Shown one piece after another: positions 6,528-13,448 of a DNA stretch of 21,377 nt; within the stretch, counting starts at the first letter, position 1; every line of letters starts with the position of its first letter. The DNA lies in NCBI GenBank assembly GCA_964555675.1, contig CAZKTU010000102.1, positions 1 to 21,377 of the forward strand. Direction: 5' to 3'. This DNA is from CAIWXH01 sp964555675. GTDB taxonomy: Bacteria; Chloroflexota; Chloroflexia; Chloroflexales; Chloroflexaceae. The position numbers and the translations under genes are program-made. Below the pieces are notes generated by a model, which saw nothing but the letters and a program-made list of their open reading frames with translations, had not been told where the DNA came from and searched no databases.

Positions 6528-7964
6528 CTACCCGTGATACTGCACCACCGTCTTGGTGACGCTCAGCTCCTCGAGGGCCAGAAAGCCCTTCTCGCGCCCG
6601 TGCCCGCTGCGCTTCATGCCGCCGAAGGGCAGCTCGACCCCGCCGCCCGCCCCGAAGGCGTTGATGAAGACCTGGCCGCAGCGTAGGGCTTTGGCGACGC
6701 GCTGCTGGCGCCCGCCGTTCTCGCTCCAGACCGCGCCGAGCAGCCCGTAGTCGGTGCCGTTGGCCAGGGCGATCCCGTCGGCCTCGTCCTCGAAGGGCAT
6801 GGCCGCCAGCACCGGGCCGAAGACCTCCTCCTGGGCCAGGGCGCTCTCGCGCGGCACCGGGCCGAACAGGGTCGGGCGCACATAGTAGCCGCCCGCCGGA
6901 ACGCCCGCCGCGATGATCCCCTCGGCGAGCACGGGGATGTCCGCGCTTACCGCCCGCTCGATGTAGCCGTGCACCCGTTCGTGCTGGCTGCGGTTGACCA
7001 CCGGGCCGCAGTCAAGGTCCATGCTTGGGCTGCCGACCCGCACCTGCGCGAAGGCCTCGGCCACGCGGGCCACGAACTCGTCGTAGATCGCGCGCTGCAC
7101 CAGCAGGCGACTGCCGGCCGTGCAGGTCTGCCCGGCGTTCTGCAAAATGGCCCGCACGATGATCGGCAGGGCTCGCTCGAGATCGGCGTCGGCGAAGACG
7201 AGGTGGGGCGACTTGCCGCCCAGCTCGAGTGTGCACTTGACGAAGTTGCGCGCGGCGGCCTGCCCCACCAGCGCGCCCACCTCGCCCGAGCCGGTGAAGC
7301 TGATGAAGTCGATGCCCCTGTGGGCCGCCAGGGCCGCGCCGGCCTCCTCGCCGTAGCCGGTGACGATATTCAGCGCCCCGTCGGGCAGCCCGGCCTCGGC
7401 GGCCAGCTCGGCCACCCGCAGCACCGACAGGCAGGCGTCCTCGGCGGGCTTGAGCACCGCGGCGTTGCCCATGGCCAGGGCCGGGGCGACCGTGCGCCCG
7501 AACATCTGGGCCGGGTAGTTCCATGGGATGATGTGGGCGGTGACCCCCAGCGGCTCGCGCAGCAGCTGCACGTTATAGCCGTCGAGGAAGGGGATGACCT
7601 GGCCGTGGATCTTGTCGGCCGCGCCGCCGTAGAACTCGAAGTAGCGGGCCAGGACATTGATGTCGTTGCGCGCGGTGCTGAGGGGCTTGCCCGCGTCGCG
7701 CGCCTCGAGCTGGGCCAGCTCCTCGGCGTGGTCGAGCACCTTTTGCGCCAGCCGCGTCAGGATGCGGCCGCGCTCGGTGGCCGTGCTGCGGCCCCAGGGT
7801 CCCTCGAGGGCCTTGCGCGCCGCCGCTACCGCCAGATCGACGTCGGCGGCCCGCCCCCGCGCGATCGTCGTGAACTGCTCGCCGTCGCCCGGCGCCACCA
7901 CCGGAATGCTCTGCCCGTCCTGGGCCGCCTGCCATTTGCCGCCGATCAAGAGCTGTGCGCTCAT
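6528..7964 (-). CDS. NAD(P)-dependent aldehyde dehydrogenase
   Basis: A 478-residue enzyme of the ALDH superfamily, closest in style to betaine/gamma-aminobutyraldehyde/semialdehyde dehydrogenases; it oxidises an aldehyde to the acid. Visible motifs are IPWNYP (146-151, with the catalytic Asn149), LKPAE (171-175, the cofactor lysine), FTGSGEVG (223-230), LELGGKSP (246-253, general base Glu248) and GQTCTA (278-283, nucleophile Cys281). The length is normal. I use the ATG at 7962-7964 (MSAQLLIGGKW), which has GAGGGAG upstream. A longer GTG start at 7994 would run into a dispersed repeat. It lies between the aldolase and the SDR, which fits oxidation of the aldehyde released by the aldolase; this is inference from context. 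Confidence 0.92.
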   Translation of the reverse strand: MSAQLLIGGKWQAAQDGQSIPVVAPGDGEQFTTIARGRAADVDLAVAAARKALEGPWGRSTATERGRILTRLAQKVLDHAEELAQLEARDAGKPLSTARNDINVLARYFEFYGGAADKIHGQVIPFLDGYNVQLLREPLGVTAHIIPWNYPAQMFGRTVAPALAMGNAAVLKPAEDACLSVLRVAELAAEAGLPDGALNIVTGYGEEAGAALAAHRGIDFISFTGSGEVGALVGQAAARNFVKCTLELGGKSPHLVFADADLERALPIIVRAILQNAGQTCTAGSRLLVQRAIYDEFVARVAEAFAQVRVGSPSMDLDCGPVVNRSQHERVHGYIERAVSADIPVLAEGIIAAGVPAGGYYVRPTLFGPVPRESALAQEEVFGPVLAAMPFEDEADGIALANGTDYGLLGAVWSENGGRQQRVAKALRCGQVFINAFGAGGGVELPFGGMKRSGHGREKGFLALEELSVTKTVVQYHG

Positions 7965-7990
7965 CCTCTGCTCCCTCTGGCTGAAATTGT

Positions 7991-8050
7991 CCACACCGAG
8001 TTACGCTCTTCGCCGCTCCCCGCGGCTGGGGGCACGGGGCCTCCAGCCCT
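7991..8050 (+). repeat. Composite intergenic repeat, copy 3
   Basis: The segment CCGAGTTACGCTCTTCGCCG (7996-8015), followed by CTCCCCGCGGC and ending in CACGGGGCCTCC, closely matches the reverse complement of 6464-6522. The left arm of the CGTAAC palindrome has decayed and the final hairpin is weaker (GGGGC with GCCCT). It occupies the 90-bp space between the aldolase and ALDH genes. Together with copy 2 it brackets the ALDH gene in inverted orientation. Confidence 0.65.
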
Positions 8051-8054
8051 CCCG

Positions 8055-8810
8055 TTACCGGCTCAGAGCCGCCAGGGCCGCGGCCCCGCCGCGCCGGATC
8101 AGCTCGCCGTCGTTCACAACCGTGATCAGTTTGTAGCCCAGCTCGACCAGTTCGGGGGCCGCGGCTACGTCGGCGTAGATTGCGGCGACCAGGCCGCGCC
8201 GCGCGCAGGCCGCGGCCGCCGCCGCGAGGGCCGCCCGCAGCCTGGGCTCCTTGAAGTCGACCGGCAGGGGCAGCCCGAGGCTCAGGCTCAGGTCCGAGGG
8301 GCCGACATAGAGCCCCGCGATGCCTGGGACATCGGCGATGGCCTCCAGCTGCTCATAGGCCGCCGCCGTCTCGATCATAGGGAAGATCAGCGGCGTCGCG
8401 GCGATCTCGGCCAGGCTCGCCGCGCCGTGGGCGATGCCCACGCGGACGGGCCCGTAGCTGCGTATGCCCTGCGGCGGGTAACGGCAGGCGGCCACCAGGG
8501 CGACGACGTCGGCGGGGCCGCCGATCATCGGCGCGATCACCCCGGCGGCGCCCCGGTCGAGGGCGCGCATGATCGCCGCCGGCTCGCTCCAGGCCAGGCG
8601 CACCAGGGTCGCGCAGCGCCGCTGGTCCATCGCCTGCAAAATCTGCAGGGCGGCCGGCTCGTCGATCAGGCCGTGCTGCATGTCGATCGTCAGCGACTCG
8701 AAGCCGACCGCCGCCAGCAGTTCGGCCGGCCAGGCCGCGGGGATGGTCAGCCACCCGTTGTAGGCCGCGCCCCCGCTCGTCCAGCGCTGGCGCAGGGGAC
8801 TCTCGTGCAT
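8055..8810 (-). CDS. HpcH/HpaI-family class II aldolase
   Basis: A 251-residue metal-dependent pyruvate aldolase of the HpcH/HpaI family (retro-aldol cleavage of 2-oxo-4-hydroxy acids into pyruvate-type products and an aldehyde). Seen: IDMQHG (42-47, with catalytic His46), Arg71 in LVRLAW, YPPQGIRSYGP (111-121), Glu147 in PMIETAAA and Asp173 in VGPSDLS (the two metal ligands). The length is that of 4-hydroxy-2-oxo-heptane-1,7-dioate aldolase and 2-keto-3-deoxy sugar acid aldolases. The ATG at 8808-8810 has GAGGAG at 7-nt spacing. It is first in the minus-strand set with ALDH and SDR, and divergent from the M24-like gene. A citrate-lyase-beta-like role is less likely given the size and motifs. 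Confidence 0.9.
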   Translation of the reverse strand: MHESPLRQRWTSGGAAYNGWLTIPAAWPAELLAAVGFESLTIDMQHGLIDEPAALQILQAMDQRRCATLVRLAWSEPAAIMRALDRGAAGVIAPMIGGPADVVALVAACRYPPQGIRSYGPVRVGIAHGAASLAEIAATPLIFPMIETAAAYEQLEAIADVPGIAGLYVGPSDLSLSLGLPLPVDFKEPRLRAALAAAAAACARRGLVAAIYADVAAAPELVELGYKLITVVNDGELIRRGGAAALAALSR

Positions 8811-8849
8811 CTGAGGCTCCTCAATCTCTTCGGCGGATCCCGCATCGTG

Positions 8850-8858
8850 GTACTATAG
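8850..8858. promoter_or_regulatory. AT-rich island in a divergent promoter region
   Basis: The only AT-rich patch in the 107-bp gap between the divergent aldolase and M24-like genes reads GTACTATAG. It offers TACTAT on the plus strand (with an upstream TGG as an extended -10) and TATAGT on the minus strand. No convincing -35 box lies at 17 bp on either side, so this is only a candidate for overlapping divergent promoters. Confidence 0.3.
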
Positions 8859-8917
8859 CGTATCTCTCCACCGCCTCGTGAGCCAAGGTTCGCGCCCGCC
8901 TGAGCAGAAAGTACTGT

Positions 8918-10285
8918 ATGAGCTTGCGCCACCTGCCCCTGCCCGCCGCCGCTCCCATCCCCCTGGCCCCCGCCCTTCCCGCGGCCGAGTACGAGGCGCG
9001 CTGCGCGGCCCTCTACGCCGCGGCCGCCGCCGACTGGGTGGCGGTCTATGGCGACCGCGAGCACGCCGCGAACCTCACCTTCTGCTGCGGCTTCGACCCG
9101 CGCTTCGAGGAGGCGATGCTGCTGCTCGGCCCCGCCGACAGGCGCGTGCTGCTGGTGGGCAACGAGGGCCTCGACTATGTGCCCGCCGCGGCCGGCCTGC
9201 CCCTCGAGGCGGTTCTCTGTCAGTCCTTCAGCCTCATGGGCCAGCCCCGCGCAACCGCGCCAAGCCTGCCCGCCGTCCTGCGCGCCGCCGGGCTCGCGCC
9301 GGGCCAGCGGGTCGGCCTGGTGGGCTGGAAGTACCTCGCCCCCGAGGAGAGCGACGAGCCCCAGACGCCGGCCTTCGTGCCGGCCTTCGTGCTCGACGCC
9401 CTGCGCCGCGTGGTCGGCCCCGGCGGCGTCGTCGAGGACGCCACACCCGCCCTGATGCACCCGACCCGCGGCCTGCGCCACCACAACAGCGCCGCCCAGC
9501 TGGCGCACTTCGCCGAGGTCGCGGCCCGTACCTCCTCGGGGGTGCTGCGCATCGTGCGCGGCGCCCGCCCTGGCATGAGCGAGCGCGAAGCGGCCGCGCT
9601 GCTCGGCTACACCGGCGACCCCCTGTCTTGCCACATGATGCTCAGCGCGGCGGGCGGCGCCGAGCCCCTGGTCGGCCTGCGCAGCCCCGGCGAGCGCCTG
9701 CTGGCCGAGGGCGACGCCATCACCACCGCCTTCGGGCTGCAGGGCAGCCTGTCTTGCCGGGCGGGCCTGCTGCGCGCCACCCCCGACCAGAGCTTCGCCG
9801 AGCGCTACGTCGAGCCCTACTTCGCCGCGATCGCCGCCTGGTGGCGCACCCTGCGCCTCGGCGTCACCGGCGACGAGCTGCACCAGGTTGTGTACGCCGC
9901 CCTCGCCGACGCGCCCTTCCGCCCCGCCCTCAACCCCGGCCACCTGATCGGCCACGACGAGTGGACCCATAGCCCCGTCTGGGCCGGCAGCGACCAGCAG
10001 ATCGCCTCGGGCATGCTGCTCCAGTGCGATATCATCCCCAGCCCCATGCCCGCCGGCTACGCCCTGAACTGCGAGGACACCGTCGCCGTCGCCGACGCCG
10101 GGCTGCGCGCCGAGCTGCGGGCCCTCGCGCCCGCGCTGTGGGCACAGATCGAGGGCCGCCGCGCCTTCATGCGCGAGGCCCTCGGGATTACGCTGGCCGA
10201 CGAGTTGCTGCCGCTCTCGGTCGCGCCCGCCTACCTGATGCCCTTCTGGCTTGCCCCCGAGCTGGTCTGTGTGGCCGCCGAGTGA
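8918..10285 (+). CDS. M24 (creatinase/aminopeptidase-fold) protein lacking most metal ligands
   Basis: A 455-residue protein with the two-part layout of M24 family members: an N-terminal creatinase-like domain (about 20-180) and a C-terminal pita-bread domain (about 190-430). The C-terminal motifs can be placed but are altered. Where active metallopeptidases have G-D-x-V-x-x-D-x-G and S-D-x-T, this has GDAITTAFG (265-273, first Asp to Ala271) and SCRAG (279-283, second Asp to Cys280). The His motif is GHLIGHDEW (341-349), the first Glu is lost (LLQCDIIP, 368-374), and the last Glu survives (NCEDTVAV, Glu386). It is therefore probably not a dinuclear metallopeptidase. Creatinase is a known metal-free member, so another hydrolase activity is possible. 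The gene is divergent from the aldolase, and a link to that pathway is only positional. The upstream ribosome binding site is weak. Confidence 0.8.
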   Translation: MSLRHLPLPAAAPIPLAPALPAAEYEARCAALYAAAAADWVAVYGDREHAANLTFCCGFDPRFEEAMLLLGPADRRVLLVGNEGLDYVPAAAGLPLEAVLCQSFSLMGQPRATAPSLPAVLRAAGLAPGQRVGLVGWKYLAPEESDEPQTPAFVPAFVLDALRRVVGPGGVVEDATPALMHPTRGLRHHNSAAQLAHFAEVAARTSSGVLRIVRGARPGMSEREAAALLGYTGDPLSCHMMLSAAGGAEPLVGLRSPGERLLAEGDAITTAFGLQGSLSCRAGLLRATPDQSFAERYVEPYFAAIAAWWRTLRLGVTGDELHQVVYAALADAPFRPALNPGHLIGHDEWTHSPVWAGSDQQIASGMLLQCDIIPSPMPAGYALNCEDTVAVADAGLRAELRALAPALWAQIEGRRAFMREALGITLADELLPLSVAPAYLMPFWLAPELVCVAAE

Positions 10286-10290
10286 TGAGT

Positions 10291-10378
10291 GTTGCCTTCG
10301 ACAGGCTCAGGCAACCGCCGACAGAGCCTGTTGCCTTCGACAGGCTCAGGCAACCGGCGGCTGAGCCTGTCGAAGCCC
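10291..10378. repeat. Inverted-repeat array, left part
   Basis: Two copies of a 25-bp near-palindromic unit (10291-10315 and 10330-10354) built on CTTCGACAGGCTCAG. The second is followed by the inverted arm CTGAGCCTGTCGAAG (10361-10375), giving a perfect 15-bp stem over an 11-nt loop (10335-10375). Similar CTTCGACAGGCTCAG elements are widespread in high-GC bacterial intergenic DNA. It starts 5 bp after the M24-like stop codon and could act as a transcriptional end. Confidence 0.85.
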
Positions 10379-10478
10379 NNNNNNNNNNNNNNNNNNNNNN
10401 NNNNNNNNNNNNNNNNNNNNNNNNNNNNNNNNNNNNNNNNNNNNNNNNNNNNNNNNNNNNNNNNNNNNNNNNNNNNNN
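10379..10478. other. Run of 100 N, scaffold gap
   Basis: Exactly 100 unknown bases, the conventional size for a gap of unknown length. The 55 bases to its left (10324-10378) are identical to the 55 to its right (10479-10533), so both contigs end inside the same repeat. The true sequence could be zero length, more tandem copies, or something larger; the order of the two flanks is only as good as the scaffolding. Confidence 0.97.
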
Positions 10479-10533
10479 GAGCCTGTTGCCTTCGACAGGC
10501 TCAGGCAACCGGCGGCTGAGCCTGTCGAAGCCC
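10479..10533. repeat. Inverted-repeat array, right part
   Basis: An exact copy of 10324-10378, with CTTCGACAGGCTCAG (10490-10504), an 11-nt loop and CTGAGCCTGTCGAAG (10516-10530) forming a 15-bp perfect stem. It ends 25 bp ahead of the LuxR-type gene, leaving very little room for a conventional promoter. That promoter may lie in the gap or within the repeat. Confidence 0.88.
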
Positions 10534-10558
10534 GCATTAGTGTTGCTAAGATGTCGAG

Positions 10559-13225
10559 ATGACTGAGCTGTTCAGCGCGAACCTGCGTGACGAGCTGTTT
10601 CTCCAGAGCCGCCTCAGCGTGCCCGCCGGGCGCCCCGAGACTGTCGAGCGCCCGCGGGTCGAGGCGGCCCTCGACGAGATCCTGCGCCACCCCGTCACCC
10701 TGGTCGCCGCCCCGACCGGCTTTGGCAAGACCACGCTGATCAGCGCCTGGGCTCGCCGCCAGGCCCTCCCCCTGGCCTGGGTCTCGCTCGACGACGAGAT
10801 CGTTGACCCGCAGCGCTTCTGGGCCCACGTCGCCCAAGCCCTCGAGTTGGCCGCCCCCGGCTCGGGGGCCGCGGCCCTGCGCGAGCTCGACACGGCCGCC
10901 GTCGCGGCGCTCCCCCGCGTCGGCTCGCTGCTCGCCCATGGGCTCGCCGGCCTCGCGGCGCCCCTCGTGCTGGTCATCGACGACCTCCACCTCGTCCAGG
11001 AGCCGGCGATCATCCAGCAGCTGGCCGTCCTCGGCGACCACGGGCCGCCGGCCTGCCACATTGTGCTGCTGAGCCGCACCGACCCGCCGTTGCCCCTGGC
11101 CCGCTGGCGCGCCAAGGGCCGCCTGCTCGAGTTGCGCGCCGACGAGCTGCGCTTCACCGAGGCCGAGACCGACACCCTGCTGCGCCAGCGCCTCGGGCGC
11201 GCGCTCGCCGCCGCCGATGTGGCCGCGATCACCGCCCGTACCGAGGGCTGGGCCGCGGGCCTCCACCTCGCCGCCCTGATGCTGCGCGGCCAGCCCGACC
11301 AGAGCGCCGTGATCGCGGGCCTCAGCGGCTCGCACCGCTTCGTGATCGACTATCTGGTCGAGGAGGTGCTCAGCCGCGAGCCGCCCGCGGTGCAGTCCTT
11401 CCTGGCCGAGACCGCCTGGCTCGAGCGCCTCAGCGGGCCCCTCTGCGACGCCGTGACCGGCCAGAGCGACGGGCAGACCCGCCTCGAGGCCCTCGAGCTG
11501 CAGGGCCTCTTCCTCATCCCCCTCGACGCCGAGCGCCGGTGGTACCGCTACCACTATCTCTTCGCCGAGTGTGTGCGCGCCTGGAGCCGCCGCCGCGGGC
11601 TCGATACCGCCCCGATCCATCGCCGCGCCGCGGCCTGGTGGCAGGGCCAGGGTCGCGCCCGCGAGGCCATCGGCGCCTGGCTCGCCGCCGAGGCCTACCC
11701 CGAGGCCCTGCCCCTCCTCGCGGCCCTGGTGCCCGAGCTGGTCCGCCGCGGCGAGATGGGCACGGTCTCGCGCTGGCTCGACCCGGCCCCGCAGCGCGAG
11801 CTGATCGCCTACCCCGAGCTGGCCATCGCCTACGCCTGGGTGCTCGCCTTCACCCACCGCTTTGAGGCGACCGAGCGCATCCTGACCATGCTGGCCGACC
11901 CCGCCGCCCCCGCTCCGCCCGCCGCGCCGGTTCAGGAGGAGATGGCGCTGCTCCAGGCGCTGATCGGGGCCCTGCGGCACGGCCAGCTCCCCGTCGGCCT
12001 GCCCGAGCGCGCCGGCTTCCAGCGCATACTGACGGCCTACCCGTTCCTCTCCGCCCTGGCGGCCTTCCTCGGCGTCGAGCAGCTCGCCCCGGCGCCGCCC
12101 GACTTCGTGGGCGCCGGCCCGCAGCAGGACAGCGCCCAGCGGGTCCAGGCCGTCTTCGGCCGCGGGCGGCAGCTCTTCGAGCGCGGCCAGCTGCGGGCCG
12201 CCCACGCCCTGCTGGCGGACGCGCTCGAGCAGGAGGCCACCCATGAGATCCCGCCGGTCACGGCGATGCTCTATGTAGTGTTCGCCGGGGTGCTCCTCGC
12301 CCAGAGCCGGCTCGCCGAGGCCATCGTCGCCGCCGAGCGGGCCATGGAGCTGGCGGCCCAGCTCAACAACCGCCACGTCGACCCCATGGCCCTCTCGATC
12401 AAACTGCACGCCCTCCACGGGCTCGGGCGCGCCGATGACGCCGCCGCCGTGAGCGCCGCGCTCGGCGAGCGGCGCCGCGATCCGCGTATCGTCCTCTGGC
12501 TCCACCTGACCGCCCTCGCCGAGCAGCTGCGCCATGGGCTGATCCGCGGCGACGCGCAGGCGGCCGCCGCGTGGGAGGCCGAGTTGATCGAGCTGCTCGC
12601 CCCCGTCGCCGAGCTGCCGCCCTTCCTGCATATGACCATCGAGCTGCTGCGCCTGCGGGCCGCCTGGGACCTGCGCGGGGCCGATGTGCGCCCCCAACTC
12701 GGCGCGGCCGTCAGCACCTGCGCCGCCCAGGGTTGGGCCGGCCTCCAGGTCGAGGCCCTGCTGCTGAGCGCGCGGGTCGCCGACGGGCTGGGCGATCTCG
12801 AGACAGCGCGGGACGCCGTCGAGGCCGCCCTGGCCCTCGCCGCCCCCGAGGGCGCCCTGCGTGGCGTGCTCGACGCCGGCCCCGAGCTCCAGCGCCTGCT
12901 CGCCCTGGCCCGCCCGGCCGCCGGCCCCCCCGAGCTCGCGCCCTTCGTCGCCGCGGTGCGGGCGGGCCTTGGCACCGCGGCCGCGCCACAGCCGGCCCAG
13001 GCGTCGCCCGCGGGCCACGCGGCGGCCCTGGCCGAGCCCCTCAGCGAGCGCGAGCGCGAGGTCCTGCGCCTGCTGGCCGACGGCCTCTCGAACCGCGAGC
13101 TCGCCGCCAGGCTTGTCGTCGCCGAGGGTACGATCAAGACCCACCTCATGAATATCTACGGCAAGCTCGGGGTCGGCAGCCGCACCCAGGCGGTCGCGCG
13201 CGCGCGGACCCTCGGGCTCGTCTAG
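10559..13225 (+). CDS. MalT-type LuxR-family transcriptional regulator
   Basis: An 888-residue STAND-class ATPase regulator. The N-terminal NTPase has Walker A APTGFGKTT (51-59) and Walker B LVLVIDD (136-142), followed by the SRTDPPLPLARWRAKG sensor region typical of MalT relatives. A long helical TPR-like middle section (about 330-810) would bind the inducer. The C-terminal LuxR helix-turn-helix is residues 828-888 (LSEREREVLRLLADGLSNRE onward, TIKTHLMNIYGKLGV). The length matches MalT-family regulators (about 900). The ATG at 10559 has no clear ribosome binding site and starts 25 bp after the repeat array. It is transcribed toward the ABC exporter operon 223 bp downstream, its most likely target. 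The inducer is unknown. Confidence 0.93.
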   Translation: MTELFSANLRDELFLQSRLSVPAGRPETVERPRVEAALDEILRHPVTLVAAPTGFGKTTLISAWARRQALPLAWVSLDDEIVDPQRFWAHVAQALELAAPGSGAAALRELDTAAVAALPRVGSLLAHGLAGLAAPLVLVIDDLHLVQEPAIIQQLAVLGDHGPPACHIVLLSRTDPPLPLARWRAKGRLLELRADELRFTEAETDTLLRQRLGRALAAADVAAITARTEGWAAGLHLAALMLRGQPDQSAVIAGLSGSHRFVIDYLVEEVLSREPPAVQSFLAETAWLERLSGPLCDAVTGQSDGQTRLEALELQGLFLIPLDAERRWYRYHYLFAECVRAWSRRRGLDTAPIHRRAAAWWQGQGRAREAIGAWLAAEAYPEALPLLAALVPELVRRGEMGTVSRWLDPAPQRELIAYPELAIAYAWVLAFTHRFEATERILTMLADPAAPAPPAAPVQEEMALLQALIGALRHGQLPVGLPERAGFQRILTAYPFLSALAAFLGVEQLAPAPPDFVGAGPQQDSAQRVQAVFGRGRQLFERGQLRAAHALLADALEQEATHEIPPVTAMLYVVFAGVLLAQSRLAEAIVAAERAMELAAQLNNRHVDPMALSIKLHALHGLGRADDAAAVSAALGERRRDPRIVLWLHLTALAEQLRHGLIRGDAQAAAAWEAELIELLAPVAELPPFLHMTIELLRLRAAWDLRGADVRPQLGAAVSTCAAQGWAGLQVEALLLSARVADGLGDLETARDAVEAALALAAPEGALRGVLDAGPELQRLLALARPAAGPPELAPFVAAVRAGLGTAAAPQPAQASPAGHAAALAEPLSEREREVLRLLADGLSNRELAARLVVAEGTIKTHLMNIYGKLGVGSRTQAVARARTLGLV

Positions 13226-13285
13226 CCCTGCTCGGTCGGCGCCCACCCGCCTGTATCAGAGCATAGCGCCTGCCTGCGTGCGCTC

Positions 13286-13350
13286 ATCATCCGTTCGGCT
13301 GACCTGACGGATGATCGGGGCGCGGGCCAGACCACGGCCCAATCATCCGT
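13286..13350. promoter_or_regulatory. Three copies of ATCATCCGT ahead of the ABC exporter operon
   Basis: ATCATCCGT occurs at 13286-13294, as its complement ACGGATGAT at 13307-13315 (forming a 9-bp inverted repeat over 12 nt), and again at 13342-13350. Three copies of a 9-mer in 65 bp in a regulatory spacer suggest binding sites, for example for the LuxR-type regulator encoded just upstream. The first two could alternatively form a terminator-like stem for that gene, though without a T tract. Confidence 0.45.
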
Positions 13351-13390
13351 CGGATCGACCGTTTGGGAGATAAGCCCGCGCCCCTGAGGC

Positions 13391-13428
13391 CGTACGCTTG
13401 ACCTGTGCTACCCGACAGGCCCGTACGG
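13391..13428 (+). promoter_or_regulatory. Possible promoter/operator of the ABC operon
   Basis: CCGTACG occurs at 13390-13396 and again, as palindromic CCGTACGG, at 13421-13428. TTGACC (13398-13403) resembles a -35 box, and CCTGT/ACAGG arms (13402-13406 and 13415-13419) form a small dyad between them. No good -10 hexamer is visible at the right spacing, so the promoter call is tentative. The ATG follows at 13449, with GAGGG (13438-13442) as the ribosome binding site. Confidence 0.3.
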
Positions 13429-13448
13429 ACCAGGAGTGAGGGCGACCT

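Noticed and set aside
7965..7994. Ten-residue N-terminal extension of the aldehyde dehydrogenase from a GTG at 7994
   Set aside because: The extension begins in the dispersed repeat, whereas the ATG at 7964 has a good GAGGGAG site and gives the normal family start.
8918..10285. Xaa-Pro aminopeptidase (pepP/pepQ)
   Set aside because: Both metal-binding Asp residues and one Glu are replaced, so a standard proline peptidase call would be misleading.
10291..10530. CRISPR array
   Set aside because: The units are palindromic elements of the CTTCGACAGGCTCAG type with no unique spacers of constant length and no cas genes.
10346..13246. Long minus-strand open frame of about 966 codons opposite the LuxR-type gene
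   Set aside because: Its translation is Gly/Arg/Gln-rich with no recognisable motif and it runs through the N gap. It is an antisense artefact of very high GC third positions in the real plus-strand gene.
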